From positions 54,274-118,273 of the forward strand of contig JABSSD010000071.1 in the NCBI GenBank assembly GCA_013214575.1: a stretch of DNA of 64,000 nucleotides, written 5' to 3'. Position 1 is the stretch's first letter. Every line of letters starts with the position of its first letter. Under the pieces are notes generated by a model that saw only the letters and a list, made by a program, of their open reading frames with translations, had not been told where the DNA came from and ran no database searches. The position numbers and the translations under genes are program-made. Of this stretch, positions 53,909-63,092 are shown one piece after another. Source of the DNA: Paracoccaceae bacterium. Lineage in GTDB: Bacteria > Pseudomonadota > Alphaproteobacteria > Rhodobacterales > Rhodobacteraceae.

Positions 53909-55231
53909 ATGATTAAATCGAACACTTTGAAGGCCTTACTAGCCAGTGCTGCAGTTTTTGCAGTCAGCGAATCGGCACTGGCATCCGAATGGGGCAGCTT
54001 TGACGGCGTCACCGTTGAGGCCAAATTAATCGGCGGCCAGCAGTATGAGGGCCTGTATGGCCGCATTGCAGACTGGGAGGCTGCAACCGGTGCTAAGGTT
54101 GAAATCATTTCAAAGAAAAGCCACTTTGAGATTGATAAGGAAATCAAATCGGACATGGCCGCGGGCACCACATCCTGGTGTGTCGGCTCCAACCACTCGT
54201 CTTTTGCCCCGCAATATGAAGGGCTTTATGTCGATCTGAATGGTCTGGTTGCTGCCGAGACAATTGCGGAATTTGTTCCGGGCAACATCGGCGCGTCTAC
54301 TGTTGGCGGCGAGCTGCTGATGCTGCCACGCGCCCAGTTTGACGTCTCGGTTCTGTATTACCTGAAATCCAACTACGAGGATGCCGACAAATCAGCGGCG
54401 TTCAAAACAGAATACGGCTATGATCTGGCGGTTCCTGATACCTGGGATCAGGTCAAGGACCAGGCGATCTTCTTCTCTGATCCACCAAACTTCTACGGCA
54501 CCCAGTATGCGGGCAAAGACGAAGCCATCGTGGGTCGTTTTTATGAAATGGTCGTCGCCGAGGGCGGCAACTATTTGGACGCCGACAAAAAGCCAATCTT
54601 CAACTCGGAGGCAGGTCAGCGCGCCTTGCAGTGGTTTGTCGATCTCTATGAGGCCAAGGCAGTTCCCGCCGGCACCACCAGCTATGTCTGGGATGATCTG
54701 GGTCAGGGCTTTGCCTCGGGCACCATTGCCTTGAACCTGGACTGGCCAGGATGGGCCGGCTTCTTCAATGATCCGGAATCCTCCAAGGCGGCGGGCAATG
54801 TTGGCGTTGTAGTGCAGCCGATGGGCTCGGTTACACGTACTGGCTGGTCTGGCCATCACGGTTTCTCGGTCACCAATGACTGTGCAAACAAGGAGGCTGC
54901 GGTCTCTCTGGTCAAATTCCTGACCAGCGAAGAAAGCCAGCTGGCTGAATCTGCTGGTGGTTCGCTGCCGACACGCAGCGCCGTTTGGAAAGCAAATGTC
55001 GCGGCAGCTCAGGCTGGCGACGATCCGTTCCGCGCTGAATCTCTGGCGGCCTTTGCCAAAGGGGCTGAATTTGCCTTTGCGGTGCCGGCGATTCCGGAAT
55101 GGGGTGAGACCACCAATATCGTCTACCCCGAACTGCAGGCCGCCATTCTTGGCGACAAGACTGTTAAAGAAGCATTGGACGATGCCGCCGAGGCGGTGGA
55201 TGAGCTGATGCGCGAGTCCGGTTACTACTAA
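53909..55231 (+). CDS. Periplasmic sugar-binding protein of ABC importer (fucose locus)
   Basis: Family 1 extracellular solute-binding protein, 440 residues. Signal peptide MIKSNTLKALLASAAVFAVS with cleavage near ALA-SEW. Typical regions: LIGGQQYEGLYGRIADWEAA, IDKEIKSDMAAGTTSWCVGS and RYGYDLAVPDTW-like EYGYDLAVPDTWDQVKD. Two ATGs (53906 and 53909) follow AGGGAGGGA; the second has better spacing. First gene of a nine-gene rightward operon that ends with L-fuconate dehydratase, so the ligand is probably L-fucose or a related deoxysugar or sugar acid. Confidence 0.92.
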   Translation: MIKSNTLKALLASAAVFAVSESALASEWGSFDGVTVEAKLIGGQQYEGLYGRIADWEAATGAKVEIISKKSHFEIDKEIKSDMAAGTTSWCVGSNHSSFAPQYEGLYVDLNGLVAAETIAEFVPGNIGASTVGGELLMLPRAQFDVSVLYYLKSNYEDADKSAAFKTEYGYDLAVPDTWDQVKDQAIFFSDPPNFYGTQYAGKDEAIVGRFYEMVVAEGGNYLDADKKPIFNSEAGQRALQWFVDLYEAKAVPAGTTSYVWDDLGQGFASGTIALNLDWPGWAGFFNDPESSKAAGNVGVVVQPMGSVTRTGWSGHHGFSVTNDCANKEAAVSLVKFLTSEESQLAESAGGSLPTRSAVWKANVAAAQAGDDPFRAESLAAFAKGAEFAFAVPAIPEWGETTNIVYPELQAAILGDKTVKEALDDAAEAVDELMRESGYY

Positions 55232-55247
55232 GACCACCACTCCGGCA

Positions 55248-55272
55248 TGGGGGCGGGCCTGTCCTGCCCCCA
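55248..55272 (+). promoter_or_regulatory. Intercistronic stem-loop after binding-protein gene
   Basis: TGGGGGCGGG pairs with CCTGCCCCCA (one G-U) around a 5-nt loop, 16 bp after the binding-protein stop and 32 bp before the permease ATG. Probably an mRNA-stabilising or attenuating element. Confidence 0.7.
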
Positions 55273-55304
55273 GATCCACACTCAACTAGCCTCACAGGTG
55301 CACT

Positions 55305-56198
55305 ATGACCCGCCGCCGCTTGCCCGAGTGGTTTCTGCTGCTGTTGCCCGCAATCATCGTGATTGCCGCAGTTGTGCTGATCCCACTGATCTTCTCGCTC
55401 TATTCGAGCTTCACACCTTACAAGCTGACGCGGCCTTCGACGCTGTGGACCTGGGTCGGAACCTATAACTATGAAAAAATTCTGACGGACGCCAAATTCT
55501 GGACCGCCTTTGGGCGCACAGTGCTGTTCCTGACCATTGCGCTGAACCTTGAAATGCTACTGGGTCTGGGCATTGCGCTGATGGTGAACAAGGTGACTTG
55601 GGGCCAGCGCACATTGCGCACAGTCGTGATGTTCCCGATGATGTTCTCGCCCATTCTGGTCGGCTTTCAGTTCAAATTTATCTTTAACGACAATATCGGT
55701 CTGGTGAACAACGCCCTGCAGTCGATGGGGTTCAATGTGGCGCTGCCCTGGCTGGTGGACGGTAAGCTGGCGATGTTTTCGATTTTATTTGCCGAGGTCT
55801 GGATGAGCACATCGGTGTTCGCCATCCTGATCCTGGCTGGGTTGTTCGCCATTCCACGGGATCCGCTAGAGGCGGCCAAGGTGGATGGATGCACCCCGTT
55901 TCAGTCGTTCCGCCATATCACCCTGCCGTTCCTGATGCCGTTTATCTACATCGCCATGACCATCCGGTCGCTGGATGTGGCACGCGCCTATGACATCGTG
56001 CAGATCATGACCGGCGGTGGCCCGGCCCGGCGGACTGAGCTGCTGTGGACCCTGATGAGCCGCACCGGTTATGTCGATGCCCGCATGGGGCTGGCAAATG
56101 CGATGGGCTATGTCTCGATCATCCTGTCGGTGGTGTTCACCATCTATTTCTTCCGCAAACTCACCGCCGCGCGGGCCCAAATTGGCATGGAGGGGTAA
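55305..56198 (+). CDS. Sugar ABC transporter permease (UgpA type)
   Basis: 297 residues, about six hydrophobic segments. N-terminal LPEWFLLLLPAIIVIAAVVL, periplasmic-loop region TWVGTYNYEKILTDAKFWTA, and EAA loop PLEAAKVDGCTPFQSFRHIT. First permease of the fucose-locus importer; the second (56204) starts 5 bp later. Confidence 0.93.
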   Translation: MTRRRLPEWFLLLLPAIIVIAAVVLIPLIFSLYSSFTPYKLTRPSTLWTWVGTYNYEKILTDAKFWTAFGRTVLFLTIALNLEMLLGLGIALMVNKVTWGQRTLRTVVMFPMMFSPILVGFQFKFIFNDNIGLVNNALQSMGFNVALPWLVDGKLAMFSILFAEVWMSTSVFAILILAGLFAIPRDPLEAAKVDGCTPFQSFRHITLPFLMPFIYIAMTIRSLDVARAYDIVQIMTGGGPARRTELLWTLMSRTGYVDARMGLANAMGYVSIILSVVFTIYFFRKLTAARAQIGMEG

Positions 56199-56203
56199 GG
56201 CAG

Positions 56204-57067
56204 ATGGATCGCAATCAATCCTACCGCAATCACAAGCGTCTGATGAAGGCGCTGCATTTTTCGGGCCTGTTCATCACCATGGCCATCATCTGTATTCCGG
56301 GCCTGTGGATCGTGCTGAACTCGTTCCGCCCCACAGTCGAGATCATGGCCAAGCCGCCGGTCTGGATCCCAACCTTCACCCTCGACCACTACCGGGCCAT
56401 GTTTGGCGGCGCAGGCGAGGGCGGGGTGCCAGTGTTCAGCTATTTCCGCAACTCGATGATTGTGTCCGTGGTCTCAACCGCGATTGCCATTCTGATCGGC
56501 ATGTCCGGCGGCTATGCCTTTGCCCGCTACAAGTTCAAAGGCAAAAATGGCTATTTTGTCGGCTTGATGCTGTTTCGCGCGGTGCCCGGTGTGGCGCTGT
56601 CGCTGCCGCTGTTTATCGTGTTTGCCCGGGTTGGCATCATCGACACTCATATCGGCCTGATCCTGGCCTATGTGGCGATGAACGTGCCATTCACCGTCTG
56701 GCTGACCGATGGTTTCTTTCGCCAAATCCCCAAGGAGTTGCACGAGGCGGCTGAGATCGACGGCTGCACCCGCTGGCAGGCCTTTTGGCAGGTCGAATTC
56801 CCGGTCGCCAAATCCGGCGTCGCCTCGGCTGCGATCTTTGCTTTCCTGACCTCCTGGAACGAATTTGCACTGGCCTCGCAGCTGACCCGGTCAGTTGGCT
56901 CCAAGACGATGCCGGTTGGGCTGCTTGATTTCACCGCAGAATTCACCATCAATTGGGGCGGCATGTGTGCGCTGGCGGTTCTGATGATCGTTCCAGCCCT
57001 GATCCTCACTTTCCTCGTCCAGAAACACCTGATTGCCGGCCTCACGTTCGGCGGCGTCAAAGGATAA
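56204..57067 (+). CDS. Sugar ABC transporter permease (UgpE type)
   Basis: 287 residues from ATG 56204, preceded by a purine-rich AGGGGTAAGG. An in-frame upstream extension lies inside the first permease gene and was rejected. [20 protein letters not shown] begins the first helix; the EAA loop is [21 protein letters not shown]-terminus [10 protein letters not shown] is characteristic of MalG-like permeases. The ATPase gene follows 4 bp later. Confidence 0.93.
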   Translation: MDRNQSYRNHKRLMKALHFSGLFITMAIICIPGLWIVLNSFRPTVEIMAKPPVWIPTFTLDHYRAMFGGAGEGGVPVFSYFRNSMIVSVVSTAIAILIGMSGGYAFARYKFKGKNGYFVGLMLFRAVPGVALSLPLFIVFARVGIIDTHIGLILAYVAMNVPFTVWLTDGFFRQIPKELHEAAEIDGCTRWQAFWQVEFPVAKSGVASAAIFAFLTSWNEFALASQLTRSVGSKTMPVGLLDFTAEFTINWGGMCALAVLMIVPALILTFLVQKHLIAGLTFGGVKG

Positions 57068-57071
57068 CACC

Positions 57072-58166
57072 ATGACCGAAGTAACCCTTTCCAATGTTGT
57101 CAAATTCTACGGCAAACATCAGGCCCTGCACGGCATCAATCTGGATATATCCGATGGCGAGTTTGTGGTGCTGGTCGGTCCTTCGGGCTGTGGGAAATCC
57201 ACCACCCTGCGGATGATTGCCGGGCTTGAAGATATCTCGGGTGGTGAGATCTCCATCGGTGGGCGGGTGGTCAATGACCTGCCGCCGCGCGACCGAAACA
57301 TCTCGATGGTGTTTCAGAACTACGCTTTGTACCCGCATATGACAGTGCGCGAAAACCTCGGGTTTTCGTTGAAGATTGCCAAAAAGGATGAGGCCGAAAT
57401 CACCAAAGCGGTGGATGAGGCCGCGGGCATTCTGGGGCTGGCTGAGCTGATGGACCGCAAGCCAGCCGCGCTCTCGGGTGGCCAGCGTCAGCGGGTTGCC
57501 ATGGGCCGGGCGATTGTGCGCCATCCGGATGTTTTCCTGTTTGATGAGCCGCTGTCCAATTTGGATGCCAAACTGCGCACCCAGATGCGGGTCGAGATCA
57601 AGAAACTGCACCAAAAAGTCGGCAATACGATCATCTATGTGACCCATGACCAGATCGAAGCGATGACGCTGGCGGATCGCATTGTGCTGATGCAGGACGG
57701 TCATATCGTGCAGGTTGGCACCCCGCTTGAGCTGTTCAACACGCCGCTCAACACCTTTGTCGCCACCTTTATCGGCTCGCCGCCAATGAACCTGATTGAC
57801 GGTGTGGTGTCGGGCACCAGCAGCATCAAGCTGGCCGGCGGGTTGAGCGTGCCGGTGCCCGCCAGCGCACGGGGGCAGGTCCACAGCGGCCAGCAGGTGA
57901 AATTCGGCTTTCGCGCTGATAACCTGATGCCCTATGGACATGCGGTTGAGGAAGAGGGCGAACGGGCGGATCTGGAATTGACGGTCACCCTGACCGAGCC
58001 GCTGGGCACCGAGACGATCCTGTTCACCGATATTGCAGGCACCGAGGTGCAGGGCAAGATGCTGAACCCGCGGCCGGTGCGTCCGGGCGAAGTGCTGAAA
58101 TTCCGCCTGATGCTGGACAAATGCCACGTCTTTGACGCTACCAGCACAGATGCGATCCGGGGGTAG
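57072..58166 (+). CDS. Sugar ABC transporter ATP-binding protein (UgpC type)
   Basis: 364 residues: Walker [11 protein letters not shown]-loop [10 protein letters not shown], signature [13 protein letters not shown], Walker [16 protein letters not shown]-loop [11 protein letters not shown]-terminal MalK-like domain with [12 protein letters not shown] in place of the usual GIRPE. Energises the importer for the fucose-type substrate. ATG 57072; longer upstream in-frame starts lie inside the permease gene. Confidence 0.94.
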   Translation: MTEVTLSNVVKFYGKHQALHGINLDISDGEFVVLVGPSGCGKSTTLRMIAGLEDISGGEISIGGRVVNDLPPRDRNISMVFQNYALYPHMTVRENLGFSLKIAKKDEAEITKAVDEAAGILGLAELMDRKPAALSGGQRQRVAMGRAIVRHPDVFLFDEPLSNLDAKLRTQMRVEIKKLHQKVGNTIIYVTHDQIEAMTLADRIVLMQDGHIVQVGTPLELFNTPLNTFVATFIGSPPMNLIDGVVSGTSSIKLAGGLSVPVPASARGQVHSGQQVKFGFRADNLMPYGHAVEEEGERADLELTVTLTEPLGTETILFTDIAGTEVQGKMLNPRPVRPGEVLKFRLMLDKCHVFDATSTDAIRG

Positions 58167-58169
58167 GTC

Positions 58170-59282
58170 ATGGCGCAGATTACCCGAATAGAATTGCAGA
58201 TGATCGACCTTATCCCCAAGGTAAAGCGGGTCGATGCCATTCAGTCCTTTGTCTCGCAAGAGACCCCCATGGTGACTGTCTATGACAGTGATGGGGCCAG
58301 CGGCACCGGCTATTCCTATACCATCGGCACCGGTGGCCCGTCGGTGATGGCGTTGTTGGAACACACATTGGCACCGGCGCTGATTGGCAAAGACCCGGAC
58401 CGGATCGAGGGCATCTGGCGTGAGCTGCTGTTCCTGACCCATGCCACCTCGGTTGGGGCGATCACTTCGCTGGCGCTGGCGGCGATTGATACCGCGCTCT
58501 GGGATCTGAAGTGCAAGCAAGCAGGCCTGCCACTGTGGAAAGCCGCAGGCGGTTCGCGCGACCGCATTCCGCTGTATAGCACCGAGGGCGGCTGGCTGCA
58601 TCTGGAGCCGCAGGCGCTGGTTGACGATGCATTGGCGATGCAGGCAAAGGGGTTCATGGGCTCAAAGATCAAGATCGGGAGCGCGCATATCAGCCAGGAT
58701 GCGGCGCGGCTGTCGGCGGTGCGCTCGGCGGTTGGCGACAGCTATGAAATCATGACCGACGGCAATCAGGGCTTCACCCTGTCTGAGGCCATAAGGCGCG
58801 CCCGCATGCTGGAAGACTATAACATCGGCTGGTTCGAGGAACCTCTGCCTGCTGATGATGTGGCCGGGCATATTGAACTGGCCCGGCGCACCTCGGTGCC
58901 GATTGCGGTTGGCGAAAGCATGTATTCGATCAGCCAGTTCAAAGATTATCTGCAGATGGGCGCCGCCAGTATTGTGCAGGTCGATGTGGCCCGCATTGGC
59001 GGCATCACCCCTTGGCTGAAGGTGGCGCATCTGGCCGAAGCCTTCAACGTCATGGTCTGTCCGCATTTCCTGATGGAGCTGCACCTGCCGCTGGTCTGTG
59101 CGGTGCCCAATGCCAAATGGCTGGAATACATCCCGCAATTGGATAGCGTCACAACCGCACCGATGCTGGTCGAAGGTGGCTTGGCCATCCCCTCACTGGC
59201 GCCGGGGCTGGGCATTGAGTGGGATTGGCAGGCGATCACCGCCATGTCGCTGATCTCAAAAACCATAACCGGAGGAGCCTGA
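58170..59282 (+). CDS. Enolase-superfamily (mandelate racemase/muconate lactonizing) enzyme
   Basis: 370 residues, MR/MLE family. The barrel has a KxK motif (SKIKIGSAH), metal ligands in IMTDGNQGF (Asp), NIGWFEEPLP (Glu) and VGESMYS (Glu), plus VCPHFLMELH (His). A sugar-acid dehydratase is likely. It lies inside a locus that already encodes L-fuconate dehydratase at 61227-62516, so a different acid sugar or a lactone-handling step is possible. Start ATG 58170; its stop overlaps the mutarotase ATG by one base. Confidence 0.85.
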   Translation: MAQITRIELQMIDLIPKVKRVDAIQSFVSQETPMVTVYDSDGASGTGYSYTIGTGGPSVMALLEHTLAPALIGKDPDRIEGIWRELLFLTHATSVGAITSLALAAIDTALWDLKCKQAGLPLWKAAGGSRDRIPLYSTEGGWLHLEPQALVDDALAMQAKGFMGSKIKIGSAHISQDAARLSAVRSAVGDSYEIMTDGNQGFTLSEAIRRARMLEDYNIGWFEEPLPADDVAGHIELARRTSVPIAVGESMYSISQFKDYLQMGAASIVQVDVARIGGITPWLKVAHLAEAFNVMVCPHFLMELHLPLVCAVPNAKWLEYIPQLDSVTTAPMLVEGGLAIPSLAPGLGIEWDWQAITAMSLISKTITGGA

Positions 59283-59611
59283 TGCAGCGCATGGGAATGG
59301 TGATCGGGATCAAGCCCGACAGGATCGACGACTACAAACGTCTGCACGCCGCGGTCTGGCCGGATGTGCTGGCGCAGATTGCAGGCAGCAACATCCGCAA
59401 CTATAGTATTTTCCTGCGCGAGCCGGAAAACCTGCTGTTCGGCTACTGGGAATATCACGGCTCCGATTTGGACGCCGATCTGGCGAAAATGGCCGAAGAC
59501 CCCAAAACCCGAGAGTGGTGGACTCAGACTGACCCTTGCCAGTCGCCCTTAGCCAGTCGCGCCAGCGGCGAGCAATGGGCGATGATGGAACATGTTTTTT
59601 ACACGGATTGA
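59282..59611 (+). CDS. L-rhamnose mutarotase-family protein
   Basis: 109 residues of the RhaM fold family. MGMVIGIKPDRIDDYKRLHA carries the catalytic-region His; NIRNYSIFLREPENLLFGYWEY is conserved; the C-terminus EQWAMMEHVFYTD is characteristic. It would interconvert anomers of a 6-deoxy sugar entering the pathway. Overlaps the MR/MLE gene (TGATG). Confidence 0.88.
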   Translation: MQRMGMVIGIKPDRIDDYKRLHAAVWPDVLAQIAGSNIRNYSIFLREPENLLFGYWEYHGSDLDADLAKMAEDPKTREWWTQTDPCQSPLASRASGEQWAMMEHVFYTD

Positions 59612-59615
59612 CACT

Positions 59616-60365
59616 ATGACCCAAAACACAGGCCGGTTGGCCGGCAAAACAACATTCATCACAGCGGCGGGGCAGGGCATTGGCCGCTCAACGGCTGAGC
59701 TCTACGCCGCCCAGGGAGCAAAGGTTTTTGCCAGCGACATCAACGAGGCCTCGCTGGCTGAGCTGGATGCCATCAATGGTATTACTGCGATCAAGCTGGA
59801 CGTGACCGACGCCGCAGCTGTTGCGGCCTGCGTGGGTGATATTGGCCCGCTGGACGTGCTGTTCAACTGCGCAGGTTTTGTCGCCAACGGCTCGATCCTG
59901 GACACCGATGACAAGGACTGGGACTTCAGCTTTGATCTCAATGTCACTGCCATGTACCGGATGATCAAGCTGACGCTGCCTGCGATGCTGGCAAATGGCG
60001 GCGGCTCGATCATCAACATGTCCTCGGTGGCCTCCTCCATCAAAGGGGTGCCAAACCGCTTTGCCTATTGCGCCTCCAAGGCGGCGGTCATTGGCATGAC
60101 CAAATCCATCGCCGCCGATTACGTGACCCAGGGTATTCGCTGTAATGCGATCTGTCCCGGCACCGTGGATAGCCCGTCGATGCACGGCCGCCTGCGCGCC
60201 ACCGGCAACTACGATAAGGCCCTGGCCGATTTTGTCAGCCGTCAGCCGATGGGCCGCATTGGCTCTGCCGATGAAATCGCCGCGCTGGCGCTCTACCTCG
60301 CCAGCGATGACAGCGCCTTTACTACCGGCCAAACGCACGCCATCGACGGCGGCTGGTCCATTTGA
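59616..60365 (+). CDS. SDR-family 2-keto-3-deoxy-L-fuconate dehydrogenase
   Basis: Short-chain dehydrogenase, 249 residues. Cofactor motif TAAGQGIGRSTAEL, NAG-type FNCAGFVANG, catalytic Ser in NMSSVASSIKG, YCASK with the Tyr and Lys, and ICPGTVDSPSM. Overall close to the 2-keto-3-deoxy-L-fuconate dehydrogenases that make the 2,4-diketo acid. The neighbours (fuconate dehydratase, FAH hydrolase) match the steps before and after. Start ATG 59616; an upstream in-frame start lies in the mutarotase gene. Confidence 0.88.
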   Translation: MTQNTGRLAGKTTFITAAGQGIGRSTAELYAAQGAKVFASDINEASLAELDAINGITAIKLDVTDAAAVAACVGDIGPLDVLFNCAGFVANGSILDTDDKDWDFSFDLNVTAMYRMIKLTLPAMLANGGGSIINMSSVASSIKGVPNRFAYCASKAAVIGMTKSIAADYVTQGIRCNAICPGTVDSPSMHGRLRATGNYDKALADFVSRQPMGRIGSADEIAALALYLASDDSAFTTGQTHAIDGGWSI

Positions 60366-60384
60366 CGTCCGAGGAGATAACACT

Positions 60385-61230
60385 ATGAAACTATTACGTT
60401 TTGGCCCCGAGGGCGCTGAGAAACCTGGTCTTCTGGATGCCGATGGCAAGATCCGTGACCTGTCTGCCCTGATCCCGGATGTGGCCGGCGCGGCGCTGAG
60501 CGATGCCGCACTGGACAAAATCCGCGCGATTGATCCCTCAACCCTGCCGCTGGTTGAGGGCAACCCGCGCCTTGGCGCCTGTGTCGGTCAGGTGGGCAAA
60601 TTCATTTGCATCGGCTTGAACTATGCCGACCATGCTGCCGAAGCTGGTATGGCGCTGCCAGAGGAGCCGATTATCTTCTTCAAGGCGACCTCGGCCATCT
60701 GCGGCCCGCATGACGCCGTCGAAATTCCGCGCACCTCGGTCAAGACCGACTGGGAGGGCGAGCTGGGAGTGGTGATTGGCAAGCCCGCGAAATACGTCTC
60801 GGTCGAAGACGCGCTGGACCACGTGGCCGGCTATTGCGTGGTCAATGACCTGTCCGAGCGTGATTTCCAGCTGCACCGGTCCGGCCAGTGGGTCAAAGGC
60901 AAGTCCTGCGACACCTTTGGCCCGCTTGGCCCGTGGCTGGTCACCCGCGACGAGGTGGCAGACCCGCAGGTGCTGGACATGTATCTAGAGGTCAACGGTC
61001 ACCGCTATCAGGACGGCTCCACCCGGATGATGCATTTTGACGTCGCCACGGTGATCTCGCACCTGTCGCAGTTCATGAGCCTGCAGCCGGGCGATGTGAT
61101 CTCCACCGGGACACCTCCGGGCGTGGGCATGGGGCAGACGCCAGAAACCTATCTGAAACCCGGCGACAAGATCGAACTGGGGATCGCTGGGCTGGGTGTG
61201 CAAAAGCAGAGCGTGGTCGCCAGCGAATGA
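60385..61230 (+). CDS. FAH-family 2,4-diketo-3-deoxy-L-fuconate hydrolase
   Basis: 281 residues of the fumarylacetoacetate hydrolase fold. IGLNYADHAAEAGM, EPIIFFKATSAICGP, metal ligands in DWEGELGVVIGK and VVNDLSERDFQ, then GKSCDTFGPLGPWL and DVISTGTPPGVGMG. In the non-phosphorylative L-fucose route it cleaves the diketo acid to pyruvate and L-lactate. Strong GAGGAGA site; stop overlaps the fuconate dehydratase ATG. Confidence 0.9.
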   Translation: MKLLRFGPEGAEKPGLLDADGKIRDLSALIPDVAGAALSDAALDKIRAIDPSTLPLVEGNPRLGACVGQVGKFICIGLNYADHAAEAGMALPEEPIIFFKATSAICGPHDAVEIPRTSVKTDWEGELGVVIGKPAKYVSVEDALDHVAGYCVVNDLSERDFQLHRSGQWVKGKSCDTFGPLGPWLVTRDEVADPQVLDMYLEVNGHRYQDGSTRMMHFDVATVISHLSQFMSLQPGDVISTGTPPGVGMGQTPETYLKPGDKIELGIAGLGVQKQSVVASE

Positions 61231-62516
61231 CCCGTATCACCGGGCTAACAACCCACGACCTGCGCTTTCCGACCTCCGATGCACTGGATGGTTCGGACGC
61301 GATGAACCCGGATCCGGACTATTCCGCCGCCTATGTCGTGCTGGAAACGGATGGCGACCATCAGGGCCACGGGCTGACCTTTACCATCGGCCGCGGCACC
61401 GAGATCTGTGTTGCCGCGATCAATGCCATGGGTCACCTGCTGATCGGGCTGGATCTGGATTGGGTGCGGGAGGACATGGGGCGGTTCTGGCGTCACATCA
61501 CTGGCGACAGTCAGCTGCGCTGGATCGGCCCCGACAAGGGCGCCATCCACCTGGCCACCGGCGCGGTGGTCAATGCCATGTGGGATTTACTGGCCAAAGA
61601 GGCGGCCAAGCCGGTCTGGCTGCTGGTGGGCGAGATGTCGCCCGAGGAGATCGTCAAACTGATCGATTTCCGCTACATGACGGATGTGCTGACCCGCGAC
61701 GAGGCGCTGGAGATCCTGCGGGCGGCGGAGCCGGGCAAAGCCGAGCGGATCGCCAGGCTCAAGGCCGAAGGCTATCCCTGCTATACCACCTCGGCGGGCT
61801 GGCTGGGCTATTCCGACGACAAACTGCGCCGACTATGCCGCGAGGCACGCGCGGCTGGCTTTACCCATACCAAGTTCAAAGTGGGTCGCAATCTTGACGA
61901 CGACATTCGCCGCCTGACCATCGCCCGCGAAGAACTGGGCGAGGACATGAACATCATGATCGACGCCAATCAGGTTTGGGAAGTGGATCAGGCTATTGAG
62001 TGGGTCAATGCGCTGGCCTTTGCGCGGCCGCTGTTCATCGAAGAACCAACCAGCCCGGATGATGTCATGGGCCACCGCAAGATCCGCGAAGGGGTTGCCC
62101 CCATCAAGGTTGCCACCGGTGAGATGTGTCAGAACCGCATTATGTTCAAACAGTTCATCGCCAACGAGGCGATCGACTATGTGCAGATCGACAGCTGTCG
62201 CCTGGGCGGCTTGAACGAGGTGCTGGCGGTGCAACTGATGGCCGCCAAGTTTGGCCTGCCGGTCTGGCCGCATGCCGGCGGCGTTGGGTTGTGCGAATAT
62301 GTGCAGCATCTGTCGATGATCGATTATGTGGCCATCACCGGCGAAAAGGACAGCAAGAGGATCGAGTTCGTCGATCATCTGCACGAACATTTTGTAGATC
62401 CCTGCATTGTCGAGAACGGCGCCTATGCGGCGCCAGACATGCCTGGTTTTTCGATTCAGATGAAGCCGCAAACACTGTGTGATTTCCGCTTTGATCCGTC
62501 GCTTGCCGCCACGTGA
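61227..62516 (+). CDS. L-fuconate dehydratase
   Basis: Enolase-superfamily enzyme, 429 residues, dehydrating L-fuconate to 2-keto-3-deoxy-L-fuconate. TSDALDGSDAMNPDPDYSAA near the N-terminus is a family hallmark. Barrel motifs: FTHTKFKVGRN (KxK), MIDANQVWEV (Asp), LFIEEPTSPDD (Glu), KVATGEMCQN (Glu) and VWPHAGGVGLCEYVQH (His). Last gene of the operon, followed by hairpins at 62553-62580. Confidence 0.95.
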   Translation: MTRITGLTTHDLRFPTSDALDGSDAMNPDPDYSAAYVVLETDGDHQGHGLTFTIGRGTEICVAAINAMGHLLIGLDLDWVREDMGRFWRHITGDSQLRWIGPDKGAIHLATGAVVNAMWDLLAKEAAKPVWLLVGEMSPEEIVKLIDFRYMTDVLTRDEALEILRAAEPGKAERIARLKAEGYPCYTTSAGWLGYSDDKLRRLCREARAAGFTHTKFKVGRNLDDDIRRLTIAREELGEDMNIMIDANQVWEVDQAIEWVNALAFARPLFIEEPTSPDDVMGHRKIREGVAPIKVATGEMCQNRIMFKQFIANEAIDYVQIDSCRLGGLNEVLAVQLMAAKFGLPVWPHAGGVGLCEYVQHLSMIDYVAITGEKDSKRIEFVDHLHEHFVDPCIVENGAYAAPDMPGFSIQMKPQTLCDFRFDPSLAAT

Positions 62517-62552
62517 CATGCAACCGGCCTGACCCGGCCACTCCAACTAAGC

Positions 62553-62580
62553 GGGCCCACCTTCAACGGAGGCTGGGCCC
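62553..62580 (+). terminator. Terminator-like hairpin after the fucose operon
   Basis: GGGCCCACCT stem pairs with AGG and TGGGCCC (bulged), 36 bp after the fuconate dehydratase stop. No T-tract follows, so it could be Rho-assisted. Confidence 0.6.
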
Positions 62581-62588
62581 CCACCACC

Positions 62589-62636
62589 AGCCAGTCCAGT
62601 AGCCTGTCGACTAGCCAGTCCGGTAGCCTGTCGACC
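62589..62636. repeat. Two tandem 24-bp repeats
   Basis: Units at 62589-62612 and 62613-62636 differ at two positions; the shared core is AGCCAGTCC, GTAGCCTGTCGAC. A third degenerate start (AGTCAGTC) follows. They continue into the hairpin at 62644-62677. No coding potential. Confidence 0.85.
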
Positions 62637-62643
62637 AGTCAGT

Positions 62644-62677
62644 CTGCCAGCCAGCCCAGCAGGTGGCTGGCTGGCAG
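62644..62677 (+). terminator. 13-bp perfect hairpin
   Basis: CTGCCAGCCAGCC pairs perfectly with GGCTGGCTGGCAG around an 8-nt loop. No U-tract follows. It probably adds transcription insulation before the tRNA gene. The remaining part of 62517-62810 shows no gene. Confidence 0.65.
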
Positions 62678-62773
62678 GCTGCCCAAATATCACTCAAAAT
62701 CCTCACAATCATGCGTTTTTTCAATGACTTCCTAGCGAGCGCTAAAAAAAATGCAAAGACATCGAAATTGCCC

Positions 62774-62802
62774 TTGTAGTACTGTCACTTGCGCGGATAT
62801 AC
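62774..62802 (+). promoter_or_regulatory. Possible tRNA-Ser promoter
   Basis: TTGTAG (62774-62779), 17-bp spacer, GATATA (62797-62802). Both boxes are weak matches and the predicted start would be only a few bases from the tRNA, so this is tentative. Confidence 0.3.
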
Positions 62803-62810
62803 CGATCAAC

Positions 62811-62898
62811 GGAGACGTGGCCGAGTGGTCGAAGGCGCTCCCCTGCTAAGGGAGTAACGTGCAAGCGTTCGAGGGTTCGAATCCCTTCGTCTCCGCCA
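62811..62898 (+). tRNA. tRNA-Ser (anticodon GCT)
   Basis: Class II tRNA. Acceptor GGAGACG pairs with CGTCTCC; discriminator G at 62895 followed by encoded CCA. Anticodon stem CTCCC/GGGAG around loop CTGCTAA gives GCT, reading AGC/AGU serine codons. Long variable arm (about 62855-62872) and T-loop GGTTCGAATCC are present. A decayed integrase lies downstream at the right edge. Confidence 0.97.
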
Positions 62899-63092
62899 CC
62901 CTGCCTCGTAAGTGGCTGAAGTGAATAGAATAAATTAACCGCTGATTTTCTACCCGCCAAACAACCTGCCTAAATCCCAAGCCCTAAATCGACTCAGTTT
63001 AGGCCCCGCCTATTTAGCGGATAAACCGTTGCTGTGCTGAGCAAAAGTGCGTGTTATGTTGTCCTTCTCCATGACAGAGGGAACAATTTCGG

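Noticed and set aside
62589..62677. Possible CRISPR array
   Set aside because: Only two adjacent 24-bp units with no spacers between them, and no cas genes in the window.
62733..62744. TAGCGAGCGCTA as a third LacI-type operator like those at pgi and gap
   Set aside because: Spacing of the half-sites differs (AG inserted in the centre) and no central-carbon gene follows.
62742..62960. 72-codon minus-strand ORF over the tRNA
   Set aside because: It is antisense to tRNA-Ser; such ORFs (with GDEGIRTLE-like translations) are common artefacts of tRNA complement.
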